64,000 nucleotides of DNA from UBA1926 sp036732005 (lineage in GTDB: Bacteria; Planctomycetota; Phycisphaerae; Phycisphaerales; UBA1924), in contig DAINDF010000013.1 of assembly GCA_036732005.1 (NCBI GenBank), forward strand, positions 1 to 64,000. Reading direction: 5' to 3'. Under the pieces are notes generated by a model. It was not told where the DNA came from. It did not search any database and was given only the letters and a program-made list of their open reading frames with translations. Position numbers and translations under genes: made by a program. Of the stretch, positions 52,667 to 61,012 are shown piece after piece. The first letter of the stretch is position 1. Every line of letters begins with the position of its first letter.

Positions 52667-52925
52667 TTTCAATGCTCCGTCCGGGCCGGCCTCTCGCGGG
52701 CGCACGACCGAACGGCGTGGCAGACAACCCGCGAGTCTCCGGCTGTTCCCTCGGGGGCGAGTCTACAAGGGGGGCGGGGGGCGGCAAATCTTTTTCCGAG
52801 AATTGGGAACCGCCCTATCCCGCGGCCCCAGTGGGAGCCCGAGAACCGGGGTGGATGGCTCGGCGTGGCTTAAGAAAGCGTGGGTCCCGACGACCGGGCG
52901 GCGAGGGCCGGCTCGCCCGAGAGGG

Positions 52926-54815
52926 TCAGCCGCAGCCCGCGAGGAACGCGGCGACGAAGGCGTTGATGTCCGAGAGATCGAGCAACCCGTCGGCCGTCAG
53001 GTCCGCGGCGGCGCCCGCGGAGACGAACCCTGCCGCGAACGCGTTCACATCCGCGAGATCGAGCACGCCGAGCGGTTCGGCGAGGTCGGCCCCGTTGCAG
53101 GGGCCGGCGATGCCGGCGACGGCGCCGTTGATGATCAGCCCAAAGCCCTGCCGCCCTTGCAGCACGCGCGCGGCGTCGACGCGCGCGGTGTAGATCCCGG
53201 GCGTGGGAGAACCGATCGAGACGACCTCGACCGTATTGCGCCGATCGGGCGATCCGCCCGCCACGCTCTCGCCGGTCGCGGTGTCGATCGCGTTGCCGGA
53301 GAGGACCGCGCCCCAAGGGGTTTCGAGCGAGAGGTCGAGGTCGTTGACAACGGGGTCGGCCGCGCCGAAGGGGCCCGGCGCGTCGTGCCAGGCGACCGCG
53401 ATCCGCAGGGTGCCCGGGGCGGTCACCTCGAATCGGAGTTCGATCGAATCGCCGGTCTCGAGCGCGTCGTCGGTGTTGTTCCACGCCTGCCGGACCAGGA
53501 GCGAGCGCCCCGACCCCGCGAGGGGCAGCGAGCCCGAGAGGAGCACGCGCCCCCACCCCTCGCCGTTGCCGGGCCAGCCCGGCGCGTCCGTCACATCGGC
53601 GGCCCCCGCGATAAGCGCCGCCTTGAGCAGGGCGCCGGTCGGGGTGAAAGCGTCGGCGGGCGTGGGGGTGCCGGTGCGGTGCCGCCCCTCGGTGAAATAC
53701 TGCCGCGCGACGGCGGCGGCGCCGGCGACGGCGGGGGTCGCCATCGAGGTGCCGGAGTTGAAGACGGTCGGGCATCCTGCGCCGAAGGGGTAGGCCGCGA
53801 AGATCGAGCACCCCGGCGCGACCAGGTCGGGCTTGCGGCGCCCGTCGGCGGTCGGGCCGGCGGCGCCGATGCACAGGCGGTGGTGCATCGGGGCGTCCTG
53901 CGTCGCGGCGACGGCGAGGGCGTTCTTGGCGTTCTCGGGGGTTTTGAGCGCGGCGCCGTTGCTGACGGCGAAGACGACGAGGTTCTCGTCGTGCTCCCAG
54001 CAGAACTGGTCGACGGCGCGGGCGAGCCCGCCGTAGGCGCTGCTCTGGTCGTCCCCCCAGCTGTTGGAGTGGATCGTCGCGCCCTGCGAGGCGTGGAGCT
54101 CAAGCCGGGCGAGCAGGGGCGCCTCCGCGAGCGTGGGGATGGTGTTGAACGCGAGGCGCGCGCCGGGGGCGACGCCGCGGAGATTCGCGGCGGCGTCGGA
54201 GTCACCCGCGAGGATGCCGCAGACATGGGTGCCGTGGGCGTTGACGCTCCCGAGCGGCGCGTTGTAGGCGACGATCTTGCGGTGGGCCGGCCCGATCGGG
54301 TGCTGGGGGTCGACGAACGCGCAGTGGTCCCAGTCGAGCGGGAGGTCGAGCACGCCCACGATCTGCCCGGCGCCGGTCAGGCCCGCGCTGTCGAAGGGGG
54401 CCGAGGCGGTCGAGCCCGATTGCACCACGAGGCGGGCGCTCCCGACGCGGGGCGTGGGCTCGGGCGCCTGCTCGACCCAGGCGACGCCGGGCCACTCGGC
54501 GATCCGCCGCGCCCCGGCCACGGTGGACGCGAGCACGAGCACCGAGCCGGAGGCGTGGGGGTGGACGCCGAGCGCCTCGGCCTGCAGCGCGCGCACGGCG
54601 GAGCGCTCGACCATGAACGGGTCGGCGCCGGGCTCGAGATAGACATGCAGCGCGATCCGCCCGCGGGCCTCGAGGTCGCGCGCCAGCGGCGAAACCGCGA
54701 GCCGGGTCCCGATCGCCGGATCGACCCGGCCTTGGCGCACGGGTTCCGCGGCGCCCGCCAGGGCGGCCAGCGCGAGGGCGCCGCACACGATTCCACCCCG
54801 GCTGCGAGGCCCCAT
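52926..54815 (-). CDS. Exported subtilisin-like serine protease (S8) with dockerin-like tail
   Basis: 629 residues. A signal peptide (GGIVCGALALAALAGAAE) is followed by a propeptide-like domain (40-120). The S8 catalytic domain follows: Asp157 in VGVLDLPLDWDH, His194 in NAHGTHVCG, oxyanion Asn in AVSNGAAL, and Ser357 in NSGTSMATP. A beta-sandwich with VNDLDLSLETPWG (P-domain-like) covers about 450-565. The last 57 residues are two dockerin-like units (ADLAEPLGVLDLADVNAF; ADLTADGLLDLSDINAF) ending GCG. The motif around the Asp departs from the usual DTGI. It probably degrades proteins at the cell surface. Confidence 0.9.
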   Translation of the reverse strand: MGPRSRGGIVCGALALAALAGAAEPVRQGRVDPAIGTRLAVSPLARDLEARGRIALHVYLEPGADPFMVERSAVRALQAEALGVHPHASGSVLVLASTVAGARRIAEWPGVAWVEQAPEPTPRVGSARLVVQSGSTASAPFDSAGLTGAGQIVGVLDLPLDWDHCAFVDPQHPIGPAHRKIVAYNAPLGSVNAHGTHVCGILAGDSDAAANLRGVAPGARLAFNTIPTLAEAPLLARLELHASQGATIHSNSWGDDQSSAYGGLARAVDQFCWEHDENLVVFAVSNGAALKTPENAKNALAVAATQDAPMHHRLCIGAAGPTADGRRKPDLVAPGCSIFAAYPFGAGCPTVFNSGTSMATPAVAGAAAVARQYFTEGRHRTGTPTPADAFTPTGALLKAALIAGAADVTDAPGWPGNGEGWGRVLLSGSLPLAGSGRSLLVRQAWNNTDDALETGDSIELRFEVTAPGTLRIAVAWHDAPGPFGAADPVVNDLDLSLETPWGAVLSGNAIDTATGESVAGGSPDRRNTVEVVSIGSPTPGIYTARVDAARVLQGRQGFGLIINGAVAGIAGPCNGADLAEPLGVLDLADVNAFAAGFVSAGAAADLTADGLLDLSDINAFVAAFLAGCG

Positions 54816-54836
54816 CCCGGCATCCCCGGCCGCGGG

Positions 54837-55277
54837 TTACGCGGCGTGCGACCGGGCCCGCCTGCCCGTCGCGGGCTCCTCCACCCGCGACGCCAGACGG
54901 ACCGCTTCCCGGACTCCGCGGGCGAGCACGAGCCGGCCCGACAGCCCGGTGCGTCGGACGATCGCCCGCACCGCTTGCGGCGCCCCGGAGACAATCAGCG
55001 AGCCGCCGGCGGCGCTCAGGGAATCTGAGATTTGCACCAGCGCGCGGAGCCCGTCGCAGGTCACTTCCCGGACCATGCGCAGGCAGAGCACCTGGGCGAG
55101 GCGCCCCCCCATCTCGGGCTCGGAGTACCCCAAACAGACCGAGACGAGTTCGTCCGCGATGGGCTGGCTCAGGCTCTCTGGGACGAGGCTGAGGACGAGC
55201 ACGCCGCCCTGGGCCCGGGTGGTGACAAGGGGTCGATTCCGGGCCGACGGGGTCGGGATCTGGTCGAGCGTGAGCAT
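54837..55277 (-). CDS. STAS-domain protein (anti-sigma factor antagonist-like)
   Basis: 146 residues. I use the ATG at 55277, which leaves GGAGG at normal spacing; the ATG at 55283 would abut it. Residues 20-125 form a STAS fold: the strand VLVLSLVPESLSQPIADELV, the CLRMVREVTCDGLRALVQIS helix and SGAPQAVRAIVRRTGLSGRL. These proteins act in partner-switching cascades with a serine kinase/phosphatase. The usual phospho-acceptor Ser is not obvious in the VREVTCDGL loop, where Thr or Cys may substitute. No partner kinase is adjacent. Confidence 0.78.
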   Translation of the reverse strand: MLTLDQIPTPSARNRPLVTTRAQGGVLVLSLVPESLSQPIADELVSVCLGYSEPEMGGRLAQVLCLRMVREVTCDGLRALVQISDSLSAAGGSLIVSGAPQAVRAIVRRTGLSGRLVLARGVREAVRLASRVEEPATGRRARSHAA

Positions 55278-55427
55278 GGGCATCTCCTCCGCGAGTGTTC
55301 CGGTTTGAGAGAGATGGATTTCAGGAAGGCCGAAAGCGAGCGACCGGGGGAGGTTGGCCGGGGCCGGGTGGCGGCCGGGTCGGCAGAAGGGGATGGGCGG
55401 GCCCGTTTGGGGTGCGGTCGTCGGGCG

Positions 55428-55730
55428 TCATGCCCATCGGGCGCGGAGGGCGGCGGCGTCGACCCCCTCGATCCGGAGGGTCTTCTCGGCGTTGGAGGCG
55501 CCGCTGTGCACCGTGACCTGGGCGGGGCGGAGCCCGAGGTCGGCGGCGAGGAGGGCGCAGATCGCCTTGTTGGCCTTGCCGCCCTCGGGCGGCGCGGAAA
55601 CGCGGACTTTCAGGCGGTCGCCGAGCGGGCCGACGATCTCGTCCTGGCGTGCCCCGGGCACGGCCTTGACCGCGAGGAGCGTCACCGGCAGCCCGTTCGG
55701 GGCGGGCTCGGCCTGTCGGGCGTCGATCAT
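55428..55730 (-). CDS. DUF167 (UPF0235/YggU) family protein
   Basis: 100 residues. The family core is clear: VKAVPGARQDEIVGPLGDRL, VRVSAPPEGGKANKAICALLA and VTVHSGASNAEKTLRIEGV. The function is unknown, though the fold is solved in E. coli YggU. In most bacteria it neighbours yggT, which is absent here. Confidence 0.9.
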   Translation of the reverse strand: MIDARQAEPAPNGLPVTLLAVKAVPGARQDEIVGPLGDRLKVRVSAPPEGGKANKAICALLAADLGLRPAQVTVHSGASNAEKTLRIEGVDAAALRARWA

Positions 55731-55823
55731 GCCTCCAGCCTATCGGGCCGATTTTGGGCTAGGGGGTTGCGGCGACGGGGCCGGGGGGTAGATTCGGGAG
55801 GGGGATGCTTGCCGGGAGGATCG

Positions 55824-57398
55824 ATGCGAGAGGCCGTGATCGCCGTGTGTGTTGTTCTGGGCCTGATGGCTCCGGTCGCGGTGGCGTCACGGCTGCTGCC
55901 GGCGCAGGTGCTGGTTGTCTATGACAGCCGGGTGGGGGACAGCGTCGCGGTCGCGGAGTTCTACGCGGGTTCGGCGAAGGTGCCCGGGGGGACGGGCGGC
56001 GAGCCGGGGGTGCACCAGGGGCTCGAGGTGTTCGATCTCGCGTCGGCCGGGTTGCCGGTGACGGCGACGAACGGCACGATCATGTACCCGAACTACAAGG
56101 CGCAGATCCGCGACCCGATCCGGACGCACCTGGAGGCGAGCGGGCTGGTGTACCGCATCCGGTGCATCGTGCTATGCAAGGGGCTGCCGCACCGGATCGA
56201 CGACCCGGACAACCCCGGCGCGGGTGATGTCCCCTCGACCTTCGGGACGGTGTGGGGCAGCGGGCGGGCGCGGGCGGCGTCGGTCGACAGCGAGCTGACC
56301 GTGCTCTGGCAGGATCTCGACGAGACGAATGTCGACATTTTCCGCACGGCCGAGAAGGGGTACATCCGCAACCCCATGTGGCGGCAGGCCCGCCCGGTGA
56401 ACACCTGGTCGAACCGGTTCATCCGGGAGGAGAAGAACTGGGTGTGGCTCGCGGCGGGGAAGACCTCGACGACGACGGGGGAGGAGCCGGCGGGGCTGCT
56501 GACTCCGGGGGACATCCTGCTGGTCTGCCGGCTGGACGGGCACTCGGTCGCGGATGTGCGCGCGATGGTCGGTCGGGCGCAGGGGCTCATTTACGATGTC
56601 GACAACTCGGCGTTCGTGCTCGACGAGAGCGACTCGAACGGCGTGGCGGACGAGGAGCCCAACAGCGAGCTCGACAATGTGATGGACCCGGTGAGCCGGG
56701 ACGACGACTACGAGACGGCGCGGGATGTGTTGCTGGCGGACGGTCGGTTCGACCCGGCGCTGGTGAAGTACGACGCGGAGCGGACGGTCTCGCACTTCTC
56801 GGTGGGGCCGAACATCGACTTCGGGGGCCAGGGGCTGCTGATCACCGACCCGGTGGTGCTGCTGACGCACTACGGGCGGAACCACATCGGGCGACCCGCG
56901 ACGAACCTGGACCGGTACGAGGAGTCGTTCAACCTCGCGCCGGGGGCGGTGTTCAGCACGATGGAGTCGTTCAACGGGCGGGCGTTCAACGGGCTGGGGA
57001 CGCTGATCCAGCAGGCGCAGGTGGCGGACTTCATCGGCGCGGGGGGGACCTTCGGGATCGGGATGGTCTACGAGCCGTTCGCGCAGACGGTGCCGGACAG
57101 CAACCGCCTGGTGCGTGCGTTCTTCCTGGGCCGGCTGTCGTGGGCGGAGGCGGCGTACAGCGCGATCCCGGCGATCTCGTGGATGCATGTGGTGGTGGGC
57201 GACCCGCTGGCGTCGGCGATCGCGTCGAGCGAGGACATCAACGGGGACGGGCGGCTCGATATCGAGGACCTGTACGCGTACGAGCAGAACCCGTCGGACC
57301 TGAACCGGGACGGCGTGGCGGACGCGGCGGACCGGGAGTTGCTGACCAACGCGATCCGCGTGCCGGAGCAGCAGACCTTTGATGCGGGGCGGCGGTAG
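55824..57398 (+). CDS. TIGR03790-family exported protein with EF-hand/dockerin-like C-terminus
   Basis: 524 residues from the ATG at 55824, which has GGGAGGA upstream; the longer frame upstream is antisense to two genes. A signal peptide (AVIAVCVVLGLMAPVAVASR) leads to LPAQVLVVYDSRVGDSVAVA and IRCIVLCKGLPHRI. These and GMVYEPFAQTVPDSNRLVRA mark the TIGR03790 family of exported proteins of unknown function. The C-terminus has two calcium-loop repeats, DINGDGRLDIEDL and DLNRDGVADAADREL, like type I dockerins. Unlike the other three tailed enzymes it lacks the bounding Cys. Confidence 0.85.
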   Translation: MREAVIAVCVVLGLMAPVAVASRLLPAQVLVVYDSRVGDSVAVAEFYAGSAKVPGGTGGEPGVHQGLEVFDLASAGLPVTATNGTIMYPNYKAQIRDPIRTHLEASGLVYRIRCIVLCKGLPHRIDDPDNPGAGDVPSTFGTVWGSGRARAASVDSELTVLWQDLDETNVDIFRTAEKGYIRNPMWRQARPVNTWSNRFIREEKNWVWLAAGKTSTTTGEEPAGLLTPGDILLVCRLDGHSVADVRAMVGRAQGLIYDVDNSAFVLDESDSNGVADEEPNSELDNVMDPVSRDDDYETARDVLLADGRFDPALVKYDAERTVSHFSVGPNIDFGGQGLLITDPVVLLTHYGRNHIGRPATNLDRYEESFNLAPGAVFSTMESFNGRAFNGLGTLIQQAQVADFIGAGGTFGIGMVYEPFAQTVPDSNRLVRAFFLGRLSWAEAAYSAIPAISWMHVVVGDPLASAIASSEDINGDGRLDIEDLYAYEQNPSDLNRDGVADAADRELLTNAIRVPEQQTFDAGRR

Positions 57399-57587
57399 GA
57401 GGCGGGCGTGAAGAGCGCGCCTCGGCGCCCTCGGCGCGGACCCTCGCGGGCGTGCGTTCGGAGGTTGAGGCCGCCGCCGGATGCCCGTGGTATTCGTGAC
57501 CAATGTAAACTTCCTGGATCCTCCGGGCATGCTCGCGGCGCCGAGGACCCGTGGTTTCCGCAGCGGATATGGCATGGGCGGGGTTGC

Positions 57588-58403
57588 ATGCGGTTGATCC
57601 AGAAGTTTCGATGGGCCGTCGGAAACGCTGTTGACGCGGTTTTCGGGCGGGTCAGACCCGGCGCCGGCCTGACGGCCTTTCGGCCCGGGCGTCGGGATAC
57701 ATTTGGGACGCTCGGCTGCGTGGTTCGGGTCGGGGGAAAGCGGTACGGCCTCACCTGCGAGCATGTGGTCTACGGAGCCCAGGCTCGGGCGGAGGTCAGG
57801 AGTTACTCCTACCGATCGAGGCGGATCGGCGGCGTGATCGGGGAGATCGCGAGGACCGGGGGTCTGGTTGTCGGCGGGCATCTGAACCAGGCGGACTACG
57901 CGTTGCTCGAGCTCTCGACGAGCACTTGGGTAAGCGGCCGGTTCCCGGAGCCGATTGGGAGATTGAGCCCGGGGGTTTTCTCAACCAAGGGGCTGGCCAT
58001 CCGAGCCAGTGGGGCTCTCGATGGGGCGGTGCCGGTGCAGATGATCGGGGCCAAGTCGCGTTGGGTGGCCGGGGTCGCATCGGGAGTGTTCACGCCGGTC
58101 ACATTCCGCCTCGATGACGGTCGTTTCGAGTTTGTTAGATTCGCGCCGATCTGCATTGAGGTGACGGCGGTTCCGGAACAGGGGAGCCAGCACATCGATT
58201 TCTGCGACGAGGGGGATTCGGGGGCGCTCGTGGTCACGCGAGAGCCGGGCGGGGGCAGGCCTCGGCCACTGGGATTGCTGATCTCGAAGAGCGCGGATCG
58301 TTCGGATGGAGGTCCGATCATGCGTCGGGGGTACGCGGTCCCGGTCGAGCGGGTCCTCTCGGCGATCTCGGGCGGGACGATATCGGTGAGCATCGAGGGC
58401 TAG
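57588..58403 (+). CDS. Trypsin-like serine protease
   Basis: 271 residues from the ATG at 57588; the frame is open to 57408, but the upstream part is Arg/Pro-rich and not protein-like. A chymotrypsin-fold triad is readable: His59 in YGLTCEHVV, Asp103 in NQADYALLEL and Ser211 in CDEGDSGALVV. There is no signal peptide, so it is predicted cytoplasmic, unlike degradative proteases. Base composition is less GC-rich than its neighbours. The next gene, a small tail-anchored protein, begins 202 bp downstream on the same strand and may be its partner. Confidence 0.78.
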   Translation: MRLIQKFRWAVGNAVDAVFGRVRPGAGLTAFRPGRRDTFGTLGCVVRVGGKRYGLTCEHVVYGAQARAEVRSYSYRSRRIGGVIGEIARTGGLVVGGHLNQADYALLELSTSTWVSGRFPEPIGRLSPGVFSTKGLAIRASGALDGAVPVQMIGAKSRWVAGVASGVFTPVTFRLDDGRFEFVRFAPICIEVTAVPEQGSQHIDFCDEGDSGALVVTREPGGGRPRPLGLLISKSADRSDGGPIMRRGYAVPVERVLSAISGGTISVSIEG

Positions 58404-58605
58404 GGGTCAGCACGATTTTGGTTGGAGATCCCCGGTATTGGGGTAGAATAAGGGGGACGCGCAGGTCCGCGATGCTCCTGGCAGGGTAGGATTCGAGTGA
58501 TTTGTTGTGGTGTTCGCGCGTCTCGATTTCTCGGGGGGGCTCTCGAAGTGTCGATAGGGAGAGGCGCTTCGGGATGCTGGTTGCCGACTGCGGGGAGAAA
58601 GCAGC

Positions 58606-58992
58606 ATGCATCGACACGAGATCACCTTCGACGAAGCGGAGAGAATCCTCCGAGAATCGGGCGCAGAGTTTCGGGATCTTCCGGAAATCAACGCGATCGG
58701 GATCGCCGAGCGTGACAGGCAGTTGCGGTTTGTTGTTTCTGTGCGGCCCGGGGGGACCTTTGAACGCCTGAAGGCGGAGTACGCCGGCAAGGAGATCGGC
58801 GGCTGCCCGGTTTGGATCGAGCAGGGCGAGATGGTCGCGCTGTCCGGAGAGGTCGGCGTGGCGCGTCCACGGATCTGGAACAGCAATGGCACCCCGGTGC
58901 GTCGCCAGTCGACAATCCGTTGGATTGTCGGCGCGATCGTCGCGGGGCTGGCGGGGATTCTCGCGCTCGCGGCCCTGACTTCGAGCGGCTGA
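58606..58992 (+). CDS. Small tail-anchored protein next to a trypsin-like protease
   Basis: 128 residues with GGGGAGAAAG upstream. Residues 1-85 form an alpha/beta domain (HEITFDEAERILRESGAEF; EINAIGIAERDRQLRFVVSV; GCPVWIEQGEMVALSGE). A single C-terminal helix follows (WIVGAIVAGLAGILALAALT). The strand pattern with INAIGIA resembles the N-terminal domains that accompany some bacterial trypsin-like proteases. It may therefore recruit or regulate the protease encoded upstream. This is inference from proximity and pattern; no family is recognised with certainty. Confidence 0.65.
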   Translation: MHRHEITFDEAERILRESGAEFRDLPEINAIGIAERDRQLRFVVSVRPGGTFERLKAEYAGKEIGGCPVWIEQGEMVALSGEVGVARPRIWNSNGTPVRRQSTIRWIVGAIVAGLAGILALAALTSSG

Positions 58993-59013
58993 GGTGCGGG
59001 CGTCTGGTTCCGC

Positions 59014-59943
59014 TTACTCCGGCGACTCAATTCTGGCCCGCCTTCGGTTCGGGTGGATCGCGGTCGAGACGCCCCGCTGGTTGTCGAGCGCGTCGGCGCG
59101 GTAAGGCCCCTTGTTGACGATGCGGTCCCAGGCGTGCTCGGCGTTGGCCTTTGAGTACTCGATGCCGACGAAGCGGCGGCCCAGGTGGCGGGCGACGGTC
59201 CCCGTCGTGCCCGGGAAGGGGTCGAGAACCATGTCGCCCTCGTTCGAGCAGGCGCCGATCACGCGGCCCAGGTAGACCTCGGGGAGCTGGTTGTCGTGCT
59301 TGTGGCGGCGCTCCTTGTTGTTGCCCTGGATGCGGCCCCAGTAGGGCCCGTACCAGACATCCATCGGCACGCGGTGCCCCGGGTCCATCCAGCCTTCCTT
59401 CTTGGTCTCGGTGCGGGGGTCGCCGTAGATGGCGCGGCGGTCGGAGACCTCGGCGACGACATCGGGGTTCCAGCGCCGGTCGGGGTGGTCGGGGTTCTTC
59501 ATGAAGTAGAGGGCGTGGACCTTGGAGTTGATGAAGCGGCTCCTGGTGTTCTGCCCGAAGCGGTAGTGCCAGATGCACCAGTTGACCAGGTGCATGCCGC
59601 GGGCGCGCTTCATGTGGACGACGATCTCGGCGGCCCAGGTGTCGGGGATGTTGACCCAGAGCGAGCCGTGCTCGGCGAGGCGCTCGGCGGCGAGGTCGAG
59701 CCAGGTGTAGGTGAAGTCGAGGTACTCGTCGTCGGGGCGGGCGTCGTCCCAGGCGTGCCCGGTTTCGTGGCGGTCGTAGTCGCGTTTCCAGTTGAAGGGC
59801 GGGTCGGCGAAGATCAGGTCGAAGGCGCCGCCCGGGAGTTTGGCCATCCACTCGCGGCAGTCGCCGACATAGACCCGGCACAGGGGCTTGGCGCTGGTGT
59901 GGTCGGCGGCGGGGAGGCGGAGGGACTCGCGGATCGCGGGCAT
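59014..59943 (-). CDS. Orphan DNA methyltransferase (beta class, N6-adenine or N4-cytosine type)
   Basis: About 309 residues from the ATG at 59943 (a GTG two codons earlier is possible). Catalytic motif IV ADPPFNWKRDY comes first (about residue 47). A central target-recognition region contains KKEGWMDPGHRVPMDVWYGP and NNKERRHKHDNQLP. SAM-binding motif I comes last as DPFPGTTGTVARHLGRRFVG. This order is that of the beta class (as in CcrM and HinfI). No restriction endonuclease gene adjoins, so it is probably a solitary regulator or a defence remnant. The recognition sequence cannot be predicted. Confidence 0.88.
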   Translation of the reverse strand: MPAIRESLRLPAADHTSAKPLCRVYVGDCREWMAKLPGGAFDLIFADPPFNWKRDYDRHETGHAWDDARPDDEYLDFTYTWLDLAAERLAEHGSLWVNIPDTWAAEIVVHMKRARGMHLVNWCIWHYRFGQNTRSRFINSKVHALYFMKNPDHPDRRWNPDVVAEVSDRRAIYGDPRTETKKEGWMDPGHRVPMDVWYGPYWGRIQGNNKERRHKHDNQLPEVYLGRVIGACSNEGDMVLDPFPGTTGTVARHLGRRFVGIEYSKANAEHAWDRIVNKGPYRADALDNQRGVSTAIHPNRRRARIESPE

Positions 59944-59952
59944 GGGCACAGG

Positions 59953-60843
59953 TTAGCGCGGGGCGGTCCGCAGCGCCGCGGGGTCGGCGGGGCGATCGTG
60001 CGGCGGGTGGGCGAGCGGGTCGTGCCGGGGCGTGGGGTCGCCGTGCCGCTCGACGAGACGGGCGACCTCGCGCCAGGCGAGGCGGGCGACCTCGCGTTCG
60101 TAGCGGGTCTCGGGGTCGGGGTCGGAGGCGACGGCGAAGGGGGCGTTGAGCCACTCGTGCCACGCCCAGGATCTGACGACGCGGGCGAGCAGGGCGCGGC
60201 GTGGGAGCACCCCCACGCCGAGGGGCTCGAGCACGAGCGGGAGGAGAGGGTGGTGGGGCCGGCGGCCGACGGTGTCGGAGTCGATGATGGAGAGGCGGCC
60301 CGGGTCATCGTCGTCGACGACGATGTTGGAGGGCTTGAGGTCCTTGGAGTGCAGGCGTTCGGCGTCGAGGGTGGAGACAAGCCTGCCCAGTTCGTGGGCG
60401 ATCTTGTGCTGGGTCTTGATCGGGAGGTCGCCCCGGGCGATCAGCTCGAGCAGGGGCGTCCCGGGGACGGCCTCCATCACCAGGACATCGCACCAGGCGC
60501 CGCCGTGCCGGCCCCGAAGCAGGGCCTTGCCGCGTGCGGCGTGGAAGCCGCGCCGGCTGAGCCGCGCGGCGCCCTTCCATTGCCTGCGGAGACGGCCCAG
60601 GTGGAGCATGGACCGCAGGACCTCGAGGGGCGAGCGGAGGGCGTGGACCTTGACGACGAGCGTCTCGGGCCCGGCGGGCAGGGGCAGGCGGACGCGCCAG
60701 AGGGCGCGATCGGGCTTGTCGGAGAGGCATTCGGCGGCGGCCCAGTCGGCCTCGGCGAAGGCCCGGGCCCACCGCGAGCCGGAGAACCCGTACTCGCGGG
60801 CCCGGCGGATGACATGCAGGTGCTGTGTCGGCGGGGTCAGCAC
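59953..60843 (-). CDS. Lipopolysaccharide core kinase-like protein (WaaP/Kdo kinase type)
   Basis: 296 residues from a GTG. It has a protein-kinase-like fold: LVVKVHALRSPLEVL near 62 (ATP-binding Lys), VLVMEAVPGTPLLELIARGD (hinge), the catalytic LHSKDLKPSNIVV and the metal-binding IIDSDTVG. This is the pattern of the WaaP/RfaP/Kdo-kinase group that phosphorylates sugars of the lipopolysaccharide core. It is encoded divergently from a WaaE-like glycosyltransferase domain, which supports a cell-surface sugar role. A Ser/Thr kinase is the alternative. Confidence 0.72.
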   Translation of the reverse strand: MLTPPTQHLHVIRRAREYGFSGSRWARAFAEADWAAAECLSDKPDRALWRVRLPLPAGPETLVVKVHALRSPLEVLRSMLHLGRLRRQWKGAARLSRRGFHAARGKALLRGRHGGAWCDVLVMEAVPGTPLLELIARGDLPIKTQHKIAHELGRLVSTLDAERLHSKDLKPSNIVVDDDDPGRLSIIDSDTVGRRPHHPLLPLVLEPLGVGVLPRRALLARVVRSWAWHEWLNAPFAVASDPDPETRYEREVARLAWREVARLVERHGDPTPRHDPLAHPPHDRPADPAALRTAPR

Positions 60844-61012
60844 GCGGATAGCCTAGGTTCTGTTCGGCGGACCAACGGGCCCCGACCGTCGGGGGATGGG
60901 GGCGCCCTTTCCTCCGCGGAGACCGCGGCCTCACGGCCGCGGCTCGTCCGATCCCGATGTGTCGGGCCGAACCCGGGTTCGCGGGTTCTTGGTGGGGCCC
61001 TGGAGGCGCGGC

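Noticed and set aside
57414..57445. CCTCGGCGC direct repeat before the trypsin-like gene
   Set aside because: Two imperfect 9-base copies in GC-rich sequence are expected by chance.
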